This document shows, in pieces, positions 53,801-63,829 of a stretch of DNA of 64,000 bases (position 1 is the first letter of the stretch; each line of letters starts with the position of its first letter). Source of the stretch: Aplectana chamaeleonis (lineage: Eukaryota > Nematoda > Chromadorea > Rhabditida > Cosmocercidae); the NCBI GenBank assembly GCA_029168955.1, contig JAPDOI010000132.1, forward strand, positions 186,001 to 250,000. The letters run 5' to 3'. The position numbers were made by a program, and so were the translations under genes. The notes below the pieces were generated by a model, which saw only the letters and a list, made by a program, of their open reading frames with translations, was not told the origin of the DNA and did not search any database.

Positions 53801-56669
53801 TACCCACTTTTCGATGCTCGCGTATAATTTCTTCGATTTCATGCATGGCAGACATTTTCTGGTCGTAGTCCTCCTGTGTCTGTAAGTAAGACAACCAAGA
53901 ATCTAATGAGGGAAAATCCAGAATGACTAATAATTACCTGACGATTGTCCCGAAAATATTGATGCATTTCAAGAGCGAGTTTGTACAATTTATCGTGGTA
54001 TCCTGGTTGAGAAAATCGTCTAAAATTCACAAAACAAAACAAAATTGAATGAGGGGAAGTGCAACTTCAATAAGCTAGACCACTTAGTTACACACACTCT
54101 CACACCGTGAAAATACCCTTTTGCTAGCTGCGGCGAAGTATGAATATGGCTTCGGAGCGCACTGTGTGATACTGCAGCCAAAAAGGTATCGGTCGCCGCA
54201 ACCCAGAGGCGGTGGCGCAGGATCAGCTCGTCCACTCTGAAAGCCCCACCCGCGCTGCCATGGTTTTCGCTGCGTAGAACTTCCCATCGTTCCCGCACAG
54301 CCCGCCGCAGCGAGTTTCGCTGCGACGCCATTCTGAAAGCTCCTCAAGGCCTCTGAATAGTCGAGCTGCTAAAGTCGCTCCGCCATGTTGAAGGATAGAG
54401 GGCGGCTACGCAGCTTCGTGGCTGCCCTTTACATAGTACCCATCACTGCAAAGACTTTCGCCGCCAGCTTACGAGTGTGCCGCGTAGCTGCGTCGCGGCC
54501 TCCTACAAAATAGACACCGACGCCACTCAAGACGTCATTCGCCTGCCATAATACTTTAGAATTGAGGTATAAGAATGGCAATCAGCATGCCAAAACGCCT
54601 TAAAACCTCGGAAAGGACTGGAACTTTGACCAAGCTATATACCATAAACATATATGAACCTCCCAAAAAAACACTCGCTGCCGTGTTCATCACGACAGAT
54701 ATAGTCTACAGCAATGGAAGTAGGACCTGATGGGGTTGCGTACTCGGTGCTATGTGGGAGGGGGGGGGGGCACCATGGCGCGATGGACCTGGCCGCGCCC
54801 ATTTTACTGTGCCGCACTAAATTTGAGCACCTACCCGGGGTTTCCCTCCCCTGCCAGAATCAGGAGTCATCGCGGCACGGAAAAATGGGCGTGGCCAAGT
54901 GCGATACAACAGTGCCCCCCCCCTTCCCATATATCACCAGTTTTTGTTTCCACTCTCACACTCTCACCTGTTTTCTTTGCCTGCGCAGATGTGGTTGTAT
55001 CGGTGAAAACACAGACTCACCCATCTACCACAGCTGCTTCGGAAAAATGAGTCATACCACTAACAAACTACCGTATGTTAGGACGAGTCAGCAACCTCAC
55101 CAGTAGACTATGTCAACGAATATTCGGAGAACGAATAGTCGGCCGAATAAACGAATAGTCGAATATTCGAATAATTCGATTATTCGGAAAAGTCAATTTT
55201 TCGAATAATTCGTTTATTCGAATATTCGGAAAAGTCAAATTTCCGAATAATTCGTTTATTCGAATATTCGAACGGCCTAATATTCGAATATTCGGCCGAA
55301 TAAACGAATAATCTCAGAAAAATAAGAAGCAGAGTCTCCGGCACATGTCCATTTTTGCGGTCCAGAGGTGAAATGTCCCCGATTAAACTGGTAGAAAGTT
55401 CCAATATAATCGGAATACTCCAATATAAAACATGAGATAGTCAGAAACCTAATGGTGGAGTATCTCGCTCACCACCGAACTTGTGGGCAGACGTAACAGA
55501 CTGTTTTTCGTCTGATGGAGTATGTCCCAAACTGATTCGAGCGATGTTCCAGAAACGGCTACCTTACGCTGCTTGAGTATTACGTAATACTTAATTGCCA
55601 TGAATTTAGGTCAATCGCTGCAGCTTTGAGCCAGTTCTTATTGAACATTCACCTTATATTTTTGCAAAGGTAAAATGTCTCCAACCAAACTGGGTGCTAT
55701 CTTAGCGGTGGGGGGCCACTCTGTCTGGGTGCACTTGGCCCCGCCCATTTTATCGTGCCGCACTAAATTTGAGCACCTAACCGGGTTTTCCCTCCCCCGC
55801 ACAAATCAGGAGTGATTGCGGCACGGAAAAATGGGCGTGGTCATGTGCGATACAACAGTGCCCCCCGCTCAGATAGCACCCTAAACTAATAGGAAATTCG
55901 GATATTGTTGGTAGCTAATGTTTAGAAAATCCAGAGAATTTGATCGCATCGTTTAACAACTACTCATAGACAGTGGTAAATGTTAGTATGAATACTCTTA
56001 TGATATAATGTTGAATGCCTTTTTCGTGGAAGTACATTGGCATAGCTTTGATCTATATAATACTATACAAAAAAAGTCAAGAAAGTTGGAAGTGCCGCGA
56101 ACGGTGGTTTGATTATGCGTATTCGGTCCGTACTTCTTATCCGAATACTCGCGATTTTCACCGAATATTCGAATTATTCGTATTCGATTCATTCGAATGA
56201 TTCGATTATTCGGAAGAGTCAAATTTTCGAATAATTCGTTTATTCGAATATTCGGAGAAGTCTATTTTTCGAATAATTCGTTTATTCGAATATTCGGAGA
56301 AGTCAATTTTTCGAATAATTCGTTTATTCGAATATTCGGAGAAGTCAATTTTTCGAATAATTCGTTTATTCGAATATTCGAAAGAGTAAATTTTCCGAAT
56401 TATTCGTTTATTCGAATATTCGAAAATTATTATTCGTTTGATATACTCTACTCACCAGGTCCTATTTCCATTGCTGTAGCCTATAACTTCTGGGTGAAGT
56501 TAAGAATTTTTTTTTTCGAATTTTGAATCCCAAAAGAGTATTTGAAAAAAAGTAAAACTTACTGAGCAAAACGTTTGCGTGCTCGCTGGATTGCATTCAG
56601 ATTCGGCTCCACTTTGAAAATCTGCCCGAACTCTTGGAGTTTCTCAAACAAATCTCTCGGCTCCACCAT
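47841..56669 (-). CDS. Cid1/GLD-2-type terminal nucleotidyltransferase (TUTase or poly(A) polymerase)
   Basis: The exons are 56563-56669, 53938-54019, 53808-53879, 53619-53740, 51865-51961, 51686-51798, 51516-51608, 50310-50395, 50120-50197, 48963-49506 (split by a MITE) and 47841-48072 (TAG). With the MITE and one 8-bp duplication removed the total is 1254 nt, 417 residues, all phases agreeing. The catalytic domain has PSGSTVTGLASRGSDFDV (first two Asp) and, after exon 5, LEIDLS (third Asp). The PAP-associated part has WRFAPLCMLVKDWA, NSYAMVLLVIHFLQ and PPVLPNLQ, then ALDFFIQLG and the nucleotide-recognition block FVRDPIDDHNPTRTV. Such enzymes add U or A to RNA 3' ends. The His in DDHN suggests UTP preference, by analogy with Cid1. 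The first 75 residues are helical, with no recognised domain. Introns hold an FB-like element, a LINE, R1 copies and MITEs. Confidence 0.83.
49034..49413. mobile_element. hAT-like MITE inside exon 10 of the nucleotidyltransferase
   Basis: The MITE is 49042-49405 (364 bp). It starts CAGGGTCAAGC and ends GCTTGATCCTG (complementary) and is flanked by the 8-bp duplication ACTTGACA (49034-49041 and 49406-49413). An 8-bp duplication with CAGGG-type ends fits the hAT superfamily. Removing the MITE and one duplication restores an uninterrupted frame, with L-S-S-P at the junction. Insert plus duplication is 372 bp, a multiple of three, but stops occur inside (one at 49340 on the minus strand). Confidence 0.85.
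49612..49968. mobile_element. Second hAT-like MITE, in intron 9
   Basis: The MITE is 49620-49960 (341 bp), flanked by TTTGGAAA (49612-49619 and 49961-49968), with the same ends as the copy at 49042 (CAAGGTCAAGC / GCTTGATCCTG) and a similar interior ('aggatccttccctttggtgacc' region). It has the same orientation as the first copy. It lies between exon 9 (50120-50197) and the acceptor at 49507. Confidence 0.85.
50640..51435. repeat. Dispersed repeat R1, copy 3 (intron 7)
   Basis: R1 sequence with 'accgtatacccaccgcaatctaccg', 'ggtataaataaacgccc' and 'ttttgggtgctgaacac'. It is bounded by the 'gaaaacgactagta' block on both sides (50498 direct, 51460 inverted). It lies between exons 8 and 7 of the nucleotidyltransferase. 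Confidence 0.65.
52080..53140. repeat. Dispersed repeat R1, copy 4, split by a LINE fragment (intron 4)
   Basis: R1 text runs to about 52430 ('accgtatacccatcataacctaccg') and resumes near 53030 ('cctccgaccaaatcagttgag', matching the inverse of 60895-60915). A LINE fragment lies between. It is all in the intron between exons 4 and 5 of the nucleotidyltransferase. Confidence 0.6.
52430..53030 (-). pseudogene. 3' end of a non-LTR retrotransposon (LINE)
   Basis: The minus strand encodes about 180 residues of the C-terminus of a LINE pol protein, ending at 52461. It contains HAKFVRDHLSRMTVNPILG, LGRRARSTLASLRCGHS, then a Cys/His cluster, CPDCGSRGHTTEHLFECP. The Cys/His cluster after the RT is typical of Jockey/I/R1-like LINEs. 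A GAAGAA-rich tail follows the stop (52420-52445 on the minus strand), as expected for a 3' end. The 5' part is missing (5' truncation). It is inserted in an R1 copy within intron 4. The same LINE family occurs at 57800-59015. Confidence 0.8.
54735..54925. mobile_element. Small palindromic MITE, copy a
   Basis: 'Cggtgctatgtgggagggg' faces 'ccccccttcccata'. The interior 'gcgcccattttactgtgccgc' faces 'gcggcacggaaaaatgggcg'. Same orientation as copy b. Confidence 0.65.
55695..55885. mobile_element. Small palindromic MITE, copy b
   Basis: 'Ggtgctatcttagcggtggg' faces 'cagatagcacc'. The interior is almost the same as copy a ('gccgcactaaatttgagcac'). The site is within the FB-like element. Confidence 0.68.
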
Positions 56670-57464
56670 TTTCTTTCTGAAAAAAACTGCTCAAAAATTT
56701 TTCAAATATGGATTATAGAAAGAAAAGTAGTAAATTTTTATATAAAAAGAAAAGTAAATAATATTAGAAATATTATTTTTTCTCGCGCAAGGTAGCATGT
56801 TTCTGGTGTAGTTGCGGCAAAGTCACATATCAGACGCTCCTGGCATGATTCCAAATTTCTGGTTTTTTCCTCGTGGCTCCACTAATTGCTTGTTTTTTCA
56901 AAAAATCTCTAAGAATATGACTACATTCTCAAGCACCTAATTTTACAAAAACTGCGACAACAGGAGAACTTGAGAAAAGTAGCAATTATAGAATGAAAGT
57001 AGTAAATAATATTCGAAATAATTTTTTCTCGCGCAAGGTAGCATGTTTCAGGTGCAGTTGCGGCAAAGTCACCTATCAGACGCTCCTGGCATAATTCCAA
57101 ATTTCTGTATTTTTTCTCGTGGCTCCATTAATTGGTTGTTTTCTCTTGAAGTCTTGAAGAATATGACTACCCTCTCAAGATCTTAATGTGACGAAAACTG
57201 CGACAGCAAGAGAACTTGAGAAAAGCTGCAAAAAAATTTTTGCGTGTGAGGTGGCAGGTTTTAGTCATAGTCGCGGCCACTATCACATATTTAACGCGTC
57301 TATCATAGTTCCAAAGTTTCCAGAGGGTTTTCGTTTTCCCCGTTTTTTCGAATTTCCATAATTGTGATTTGAATTCTAGGAATCTCTTCCAGTCTTTGGG
57401 CTGGGAATTACAGTCTGCGGGAAGTGGAAAAGTCGGTTGTGCGGTTAGTTAACTCGCCCCGCCC

Positions 57465-57605
57465 ATTAGGGGCTGAGCAGAGTGCCACCGCGGCGCGGCG
57501 CGGCCTCATGATTGAGAGCCGTATTGATAGATCGCGGCGATCTATCAATACGCCTCTCCATCATCAGACCGCGCCGCGGTGGCACTCTGCTCAGCCCCTA
57601 ACGAC
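57465..57605. repeat. GC-rich hairpin of 140 bp
   Basis: 'Ttaggggctgagcagagtgcc' faces 'ggcactctgctcagcccctaa'. The centre is at about 57540 ('tgatagatcgcggcgatctatca'). Nearly perfect stem. It lies upstream of the nucleotidyltransferase start and could be a MITE or a small-RNA hairpin. Confidence 0.75.
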
Positions 57606-57799
57606 TCGGCCCGACCGTTGTAAACGTAGCGGCGAGTGTATTTCCACTAAGCTCACTTCAGATTGCTCTAAAATCAACGGCAAAACCTTTTACCTACCAT
57701 AAAAAGTATACATTTTCCCTGAATTTCGATGAAAAAACAGCGGAAAACGATGAGAAATCGTAAGTTTCCTCCTCCCCACACATTTTCAATACATCTCAA

Positions 57800-59015
57800 G
57801 TGTTCAGTGAGATCCGCAGGGCGGTGTCCTATCGCCAGCCCTCTTCAGTCAGTACCTCGAGGATATGCCTGAGCCGCCACAGGATATCAAGGTTGTCGCA
57901 TATACAGATGACATTACTATCATGTGTCGAGATCGTAACATACAGGTAGCCGCCAATAAGATCAATGAGTACCTGATTGCACTAAAGATCTTTTTCGACG
58001 AGAAGATGCTAAAGATATCTGCATCCAAGTCGTCAGTATCCGTTCTCACAACGGATCCTTCTGAGCACAGCGTTCATCCGGATCTAAAGTGGGACGGAGA
58101 CCGTCTACCTGCTGCGCGATTTCCAAAACTGCTCAGTCTTGTGCTCGATCCGTCGCTCACGTTTCATAAAAAATACTGAGCAGAAGCAGGCTGCCGTCAA
58201 AGCCAAGCTCAATGTACTCAGGGCCCTGGGCGGTACTCATGGGGAAGCAGCAAGGAAACTATACTCATTACGTAAAAGGCGATCCTCCAGCCCGCACTGG
58301 AGTACGCCGCACCGGTTTGGCAGCATATCGTCTCAGACTCCTCTTGGACGAAGATGCAGCGAGTACCGAATGCCGCTCTTCGCATCGCCACCGGTTGTGC
58401 CAGGAGTTCCCCAGTCGAGCACCTGCATGCCGAAACACGTTTACTACCAGTGATGGAGCACTGTCAGCTGTAAGCTCAACAATTCCGTATCAACATTACA
58501 AAGCAACCAAATCATCCGTCGTGGAGAGTGCTAAACCCCGTTAGAGAGAGAGAGAGAAGTATAAGAAAGCCATTCGCCGATGCTCCAAACAAAGGAAATT
58601 TGCAAAGATGACACGACTCACAGCAAGAACGGCTCCGTCTTTTGCGCGAGGAGCACACCAAGTTCGTACGGTGTCATCTTGAAAAGGCGGCGGTGAATCC
58701 TATACTAGGAGAAGTACCGCCCCCAATCTGCAAATCCGAGTTTCAACTCGGAAGAAGGGCGAGATGCACACTCGCATCGCTGCGCTGCGGTCACTCGACA
58801 ATGCTCATGTCCTACGTCAGCAAGATTGACAGCAGCAAATCTGATGTTTGTCCGGACTGCGGTACTATCGGCCATGATACAGTACATCTATTTAACTGTC
58901 CGGTGAGACCTACCACGCTGACCACAATGGATCCATGGACGAATCCACTACTGGTCGCCCAGTTTCTCCGCCTATGAGAAAATCTTCGATGTGGCTGCGA
59001 AGAAGAAGAAGAAGA
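57800..59015 (+). pseudogene. LINE fragment: reverse transcriptase to 3' end, frameshifted
   Basis: The first part (57865-58179) encodes the RT catalytic region, with VAYTDDITIMCRD (YTDD box, normally YADD) and LSLVLDPSLTFHKKY. After frame changes, 58642-58977 encodes the C-terminus: HTKFVRCHLEKAAVNPILG, then CPDCGTIGHDTVHLFNCP and TTLTTMDPWTNPLLVAQFL. It ends with a GAAGAAGAAGAAGA tail near 59000. A short GA microsatellite at 58540-58556 may mark a deletion. The C-terminus is close in sequence to the copy at 52430-53030, so both belong to one LINE family. Inactive. Confidence 0.85.
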
Positions 59016-59284
59016 CATCTTAAGTGTTTATCACAGATACACGCAGGAATATAACAAGAGAAATGCGAAATCACAAAAAATCGAAATTAAATTCATTTTT
59101 TTTCTTGTTTTTCCTGCGTGTTTTTCAACGTTCCCGATGCTTTTTCTCCAGAACTCAGGAGAAAATTGCTTTTTTCGCAGTCGATTGTAACGCAGCCTAC
59201 AGTACGCTCAGTGGAAATACGCGACCGCACAATCGCCTTTGCCCGCTGCCGTGTTCTATATGCCTACAAGTTATTATTGTGGAT

Positions 59285-59444
59285 CGGTGTATGATCGATC
59301 ACTGGATTAGAGATCGCCGCGTCGAACATACGTGGCTTGCACGGAAGCGAGGAGGTAATGATCCTATCATTATCCTCCTCGCTTGCGTGCGTGCCACGTG
59401 TGTTCGACGCGTCGATCTCTCGACCAGTGATCGACGATATATGA
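59285..59444. repeat. 160-bp hairpin just upstream of a gene start
   Basis: 'Gatcgatcactggatt' faces 'accagtgatcgacg'. 'Cgcgtcgaaca' faces 'tgttcgacgcg'. The centre is 'gaggaggtaatgatcctatcattatcctcctc'. It ends 65 bases before the ATG of the gene at 59510, so it may lie in its promoter or 5' leader. It could be a MITE. Confidence 0.75.
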
Positions 59445-59509
59445 ATAGTTTCGTTGAAGGCTTCATTTGGTTTTTTTCTCCCGCGAGAGATCACTTGGGA
59501 GCGGTCGGA

Positions 59510-62500
59510 ATGGACAGAAACAAGAATCGTCATGTGCGAAAGCTCAAGAAGAAGATCAACGAACTTTTCCTAATGGGCGAGCTGTCACAAGAGGAGGCGA
59601 AAGCTATTGAGGAGGCGGAATCAGCTACGGCGGCTCGTAACGCATCTGCTTCTTCGCATGCTGGTACATCGACCGTTAATAACGGTAAGTTTGCAGTCTC
59701 GTTAGCATTCATATATTTCACCTATCAAGAATTCGCGGTCCTTTTAGACGCCGTTTATACTGCCGCCGCCGGCGGCGCGGTACAGTATGGTTTCCATTTT
59801 CGATTTAGTCTGACGCATGGACAAGGCGGCTGAATGTGCGGGGTTGGAGGCCTCACTATAGAATGGGGTTTCGATTCGCGCGGAATGATCTACCGTCACA
59901 GCCCCGTCCATTTATCAGAATAAAATTATTGAGCGAACTCTACATTTGGGGTCATTCATACTTCCGCCGTCGAGCGGCGCGGCGAAGCGCAACTGTGTAA
60001 GAGGCCGAATAGAGTCTCTCCGCTGAAAGGCGCGGCAGCATCAGTGGAGGAGAATCGATCGTGCGGCGCCGCGTGATCGATACTAGATTGCATGCTGCCG
60101 CGCCTTTCAACGGTGGGACCCTATTCGACCCCTGAGGGGCTAATTAGAGTTCCACCGCTGAAAGGAGCGGCAGCATGCAATGAAGCAGTATCGATCATGC
60201 GAGGCCGCACAATCGATTCCCCTCCATTGCATGCTGCCACCCCTTTGAGCGGTGGGATTCTAATCAGCACCTACTATTGATCGTGCTGCGCCGCTGGGCG
60301 TAGGAAGTATACATGATGTCTTAGGTTGCCTTAGTAAGTCCCAACATCTGAAACTCGGCACTGTTTTGGCTGCTCAATCGGCTGTAATTATTCAGGTACC
60401 GACTCTTCTATGAAGATTTCGAGAAAGCTAGCTGCTGCGCGTTATCAACGTCAGCCCGGTCCTCAGCTGACGCTAACCTTGGAGCGTCTCGGTGGCGTTT
60501 ACATGTCCAATCCCGGTGGGCCTCTTTAGTTTGACGCACTTCTACATTTATCCATTCATTTATTATCTTTAGCCTTGCCGCATTTCGTCCAATCCTTCAT
60601 TTCTTCTCTTGCTTACACTACATTTCCCGTGGGCTTTTATAAAACCATCTGTTGATAGTTGTGGGTATGGGACACAGCACTGATAGTCTGTTTTCCATGT
60701 CCCCAAAATGCCTCAGAGATTTACTGGAGATTTTTGAAAGTGGGCATTTTCATAGCTTTGCCATGGGAAAAGGGGTACACGAGTGGCATTTTAGGGTGCT
60801 CAAAAAATTGTCTCCGATCATCTGAAAACTTTTTACTGGGGGTTATTTTGGGTGCTGATTACAACGACCCTGAGGCCGATCTGTCACTATTTGAAAAATT
60901 CCATCTGATTTGGTCCGAAGCTTCAAGATGGGGGGGGGATAGTTTGCTGACCAAAAGCGATTTTTGGGAAAAGAAAATGAGAATGCTACAATCAAATCGT
61001 CTTGAAACTGCTACGTAAGGGTTGTTAGGGCTGCCTAACACAAATCTTTGGCCGGTATATCAATTTCCCTTGAATTTAGGTATGCAGTGGTTGGCATACG
61101 GTAGCTTGATCGAAGTCTTAGATTTGACTCAATTTGTACTGCGGGTGTGATATGGGGTGCTGAACACGAATTTGAGGTCCATTTTTTGATTTTTGAAATA
61201 TTAGGGTAAGTAACGCCAGCTAAAAGGCATGATGCCTACCGTAACTCACAGTAATCTTAAATAAGGACTGCTTTCCTCGAGAGATAGGGTTACTGCACAC
61301 GCTTATCAAGTCATCCAGTGATTCGTCCCATCATATAGTTAGGTCCATGGCATGCTTCCTTGAAGGTATAGTCCAAGCTCAGAATCGATTTTCCGTTTTT
61401 CTGCCTATCTTGGAGAAAATTCGTCGCTGATCACAACGGATTCTCCAGAATCGCTCAGAACTCTCTACGAACTGAGTTACGGCTCCTCAAAAATTTTGAA
61501 TTTGAACCTGTAGAAGTTCGCGGACGAGTTGTCTCGAGCCTGTATTTTCTCGTTATTCGCAGCCATCGTTCTGAAGCAGGTCACAAAATAAAGCCAGATC
61601 GAAAACAAAAGGAAGAACATAGATTTTGAATCAAATCATTCGCGCGTCTCTTCCCTATTGAGGTCGGAAACCTGCCAGGGGGCGTTGCTCATTTTTTCTT
61701 CAAAGGGGCGTGGTCGACTTTTTCCTACCTTTTTTCTCGCTTATTTGTGCGAATTGAGATCTCGCGCTCGGCAGGGTTGCTATAGACGGCGACCGGACCA
61801 AAATATCAAAAATTACCTCTGAGGTTGGACTGTGGGCTGTAGTAAACCACCCCTATCAGATGATCTGATATTTATTCGATAAGATGATCCGATATTCTTC
61901 CAGACAAGTTTCAGATGATCTTAATTCCGTATTGATTCATAATTATCGCTATCAGTCACAACTGGTCGCTGAACTTAGGCCCGTATTCATTCCATTGGCG
62001 ATGATTCGCCCTAAAGCGGTCGTCCTCGCATAGTCATGATATGATAACACATGATTATACGTGTGAGAATGAGAAAAGCCGGCCCTCATTCTGCAGGTGG
62101 TCATTCTCTAATCGACCAACTCCATGCTTTCTTTCTCAATGAATGAAATGAGATATTTGTTGTTTTGTGATAGCTGATAATGATAACTGGTATTTCATCT
62201 AAAGAATAAGAGGCGCTCCGGGGTTACTCACAAAGATAAGACGAGCTTCTGCGGGAGTGCGTGCTCTCTCGCTTTCCTCTGTCCAGATGATCTGTAGAAG
62301 TTCAGCTAACCTGATGAAATTAGCATCATCTTAAAAATGTTCATCATCTGAATGGTGCGCTTACAGATGAGATTCATATCCTTCACCATATCATCAACAT
62401 AATCTTACAGATCATTCCAACACTTCTTCATACGATCGTTTAAGATCATCTTAACTTCATTTTGAGGGGGTTTACTACAGCCCCGCTTATTTGTGCGAAT

Positions 62501-63755
62501 TGAGATCTCGCGCTCGGCAGGGTTGCTATAGACGGCGACCGGACCAAAATATCAAAAATTACCTCTGAGGTTGGACTGTGCCTTTAAGAAAAAAAAACCT
62601 TTAAATCTCGTTCGCGGCTGGCGCGGTGGTTGCCTGCGCCGACCCGCTAATCGATTTAGATCGAGAGGAGAGAGCAGCTGATCAGCTTACCATATCGCCA
62701 GCCGCCGGTGAAATTAAAACCGCCCGCGTTAGCCGCGGGTGAGGTTTAGATGTTTTTTCTTGAGGAAGCAAGTCACGCACCTAACTATTCACATCTCCAT
62801 TCATTGACGCTTCCAGTAATCTGTGCATCCGCTCTTTCATCTATCCGCTCATGAATACATACGGCTGTTCGTCCATCTGTCAGTCATTTTTATCTCTTTT
62901 TTTTTATTTTTTGTTCATCTATGTCTCTATAAAATTCTCGCCTTATCCATCCATTTATCTTTTTTTTTCAGAAGTTCGTGAGCTGGTTCAATACTCTGTT
63001 ATGGGTCCAGTTGTGAGCAAGCCGAAATGGGCTCATTTTCGACCGTGGAAGAGCACTTCGCAGACGATTCTCGTTAGGATCAATTGCCCCAGTGACTATA
63101 TAACCTCATCCTGGGTATTGATAATCTTCATGAGTGCAATTTTATATCCTTCCACAATTGCAACTCTTGACTGACTTCAGGATAATGAGTGCTCGTTCCC
63201 GTTTCTCGATAATTTCTTCGAGAAGAGATGGATTCATATGGATGCTGCTGTGGCAGATCGAGAAAGTTTTTGGAATCATATAATGCAAGTACCTGTGAGT
63301 ATGCAGGAGCAGATTCGAGAACGGATTTTGGTTAGTTGATCAGAGTGTTTTCCGTGTTTTCTTTAGAATTTGAATTAAGGAACCAATCAATTGGTGTCAT
63401 TGTGTACCTTTATTACAGAAACTGGACCCTTTGGAAGGTCTTGCGAAGAACTCCAGTCTAAGAACCCAACTCCTACTCACAACACGTGAGATGGTAGATA
63501 ATGATTATCCATTTCCGGACGGCACTAATATAGCCACGAAGGATAAGTGAGTTTTTCACTTGGAGAAGTCAATTTATTGAACCTCCGAAACTAAAAGGCT
63601 CTGTTATTTTCGCTTAAATTTCTTCCTTTAGCTCAAAAATTCACTTCATGGTATTAGAAAGAGAATTACTCAAGTCAAATTGGGTGTATTCTGAACCATA
63701 TCGTATACTTTTGAATTGTAACAGATTTTTTTCGCGCCGAACTGGGCAGTTCTAA
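59510..63755 (+). CDS. Complete five-exon gene of unknown function
   Basis: The exons are 59510-59684, 62972-63072, 63181-63330, 63419-63546 and 63632-63755 (TAA). They total 678 nt, 225 residues. All junctions are GT/AG and all phases match across a 3.3-kb first intron full of repeats. The N-terminal 45 residues are strongly charged and helical (VRKLKKKINELFLMGELSQEEAKAIEE is split here as VRKLKKKINELF and ELSQEEAKAIEE), a possible short coiled coil. An Ala/Ser-rich linker follows. The middle has HFRPWKS, NFFEKRWIHMDAAVADRE and a helical stretch to KLDPLEGLAK. Near the end is TTREMVDNDYPFPDG, followed by a C-terminus with YSEPYRILLNCNRFF. There is no signal peptide or membrane segment, so it is probably nuclear or cytosolic. 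I recognise no family. Confidence 0.68.
59990..60275. repeat. Two tandem hairpins (intron 1 of the 59510 gene)
   Basis: Hairpin one (about 59995-60137): 'cgctgaaaggcgcggcagcat' faces 'atgctgccgcgcctttca'. Hairpin two (about 60140-60272): 'ccgctgaaaggagcggcagcatgc' faces 'gcatgctgccacccctttgagcgg'. The two are related copies side by side. Confidence 0.75.
60660..61260. repeat. Dispersed repeat R1, copy 5
   Basis: R1 in reverse orientation to the copy at 50640, with 'ttttgggtgctgattacaac' and 'ggcatacggtagcttgatcgaag'. It lies in intron 1 of the 59510 gene. Confidence 0.6.
61738..62580. mobile_element. 650-bp element flanked by 97-bp direct repeats
   Basis: The element (61835-62483) has inverted ends GGGCTGTAGTAAACC and GGTTTACTACAGCCC. 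The interior is A/T-rich with many 'agatgatct' words. The 97 bases 61738-61834 recur without visible difference at 62484-62580 directly after the element. The 97 bases are themselves the 3' end of a TTAA-type MITE whose end, TGTGCCTTTAA, is intact only after the second copy. Confidence 0.75.
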
Positions 63756-63829
63756 CACTTTAGCTGACTTTTTCCTTTTATTTTAATCGAAGCTTTATTT
63801 TCTTACTTTTGAAGTAACAAGGGAAGTAT

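Larger units (their letters stand above)
54698..56485. mobile_element. FB-like element in intron 1 of the nucleotidyltransferase
   Basis: The ends 'ctacagcaatggaagtagga' and 'tcctatttccattgctgtag' are inverted. Next to them on the inside are arrays of a unit of about 42 bp rich in 'ttcgaataattcgtttattcg': at 55130-55310 in one orientation and at 56160-56430 (about four to five units) in the other. Tandem units within the terminal repeats are the hallmark of Foldback/Galileo-like elements. The interior also carries two copies of a smaller palindromic MITE (54735-54925 and 55695-55885). No transposase frame is visible. Confidence 0.7.

Noticed and set aside
55130..56430. A possible CRISPR-like array of 42-bp units
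   Set aside because: The units are contiguous, without unique spacers, and are palindromic A/T-rich parts of transposon ends in a eukaryotic intron.
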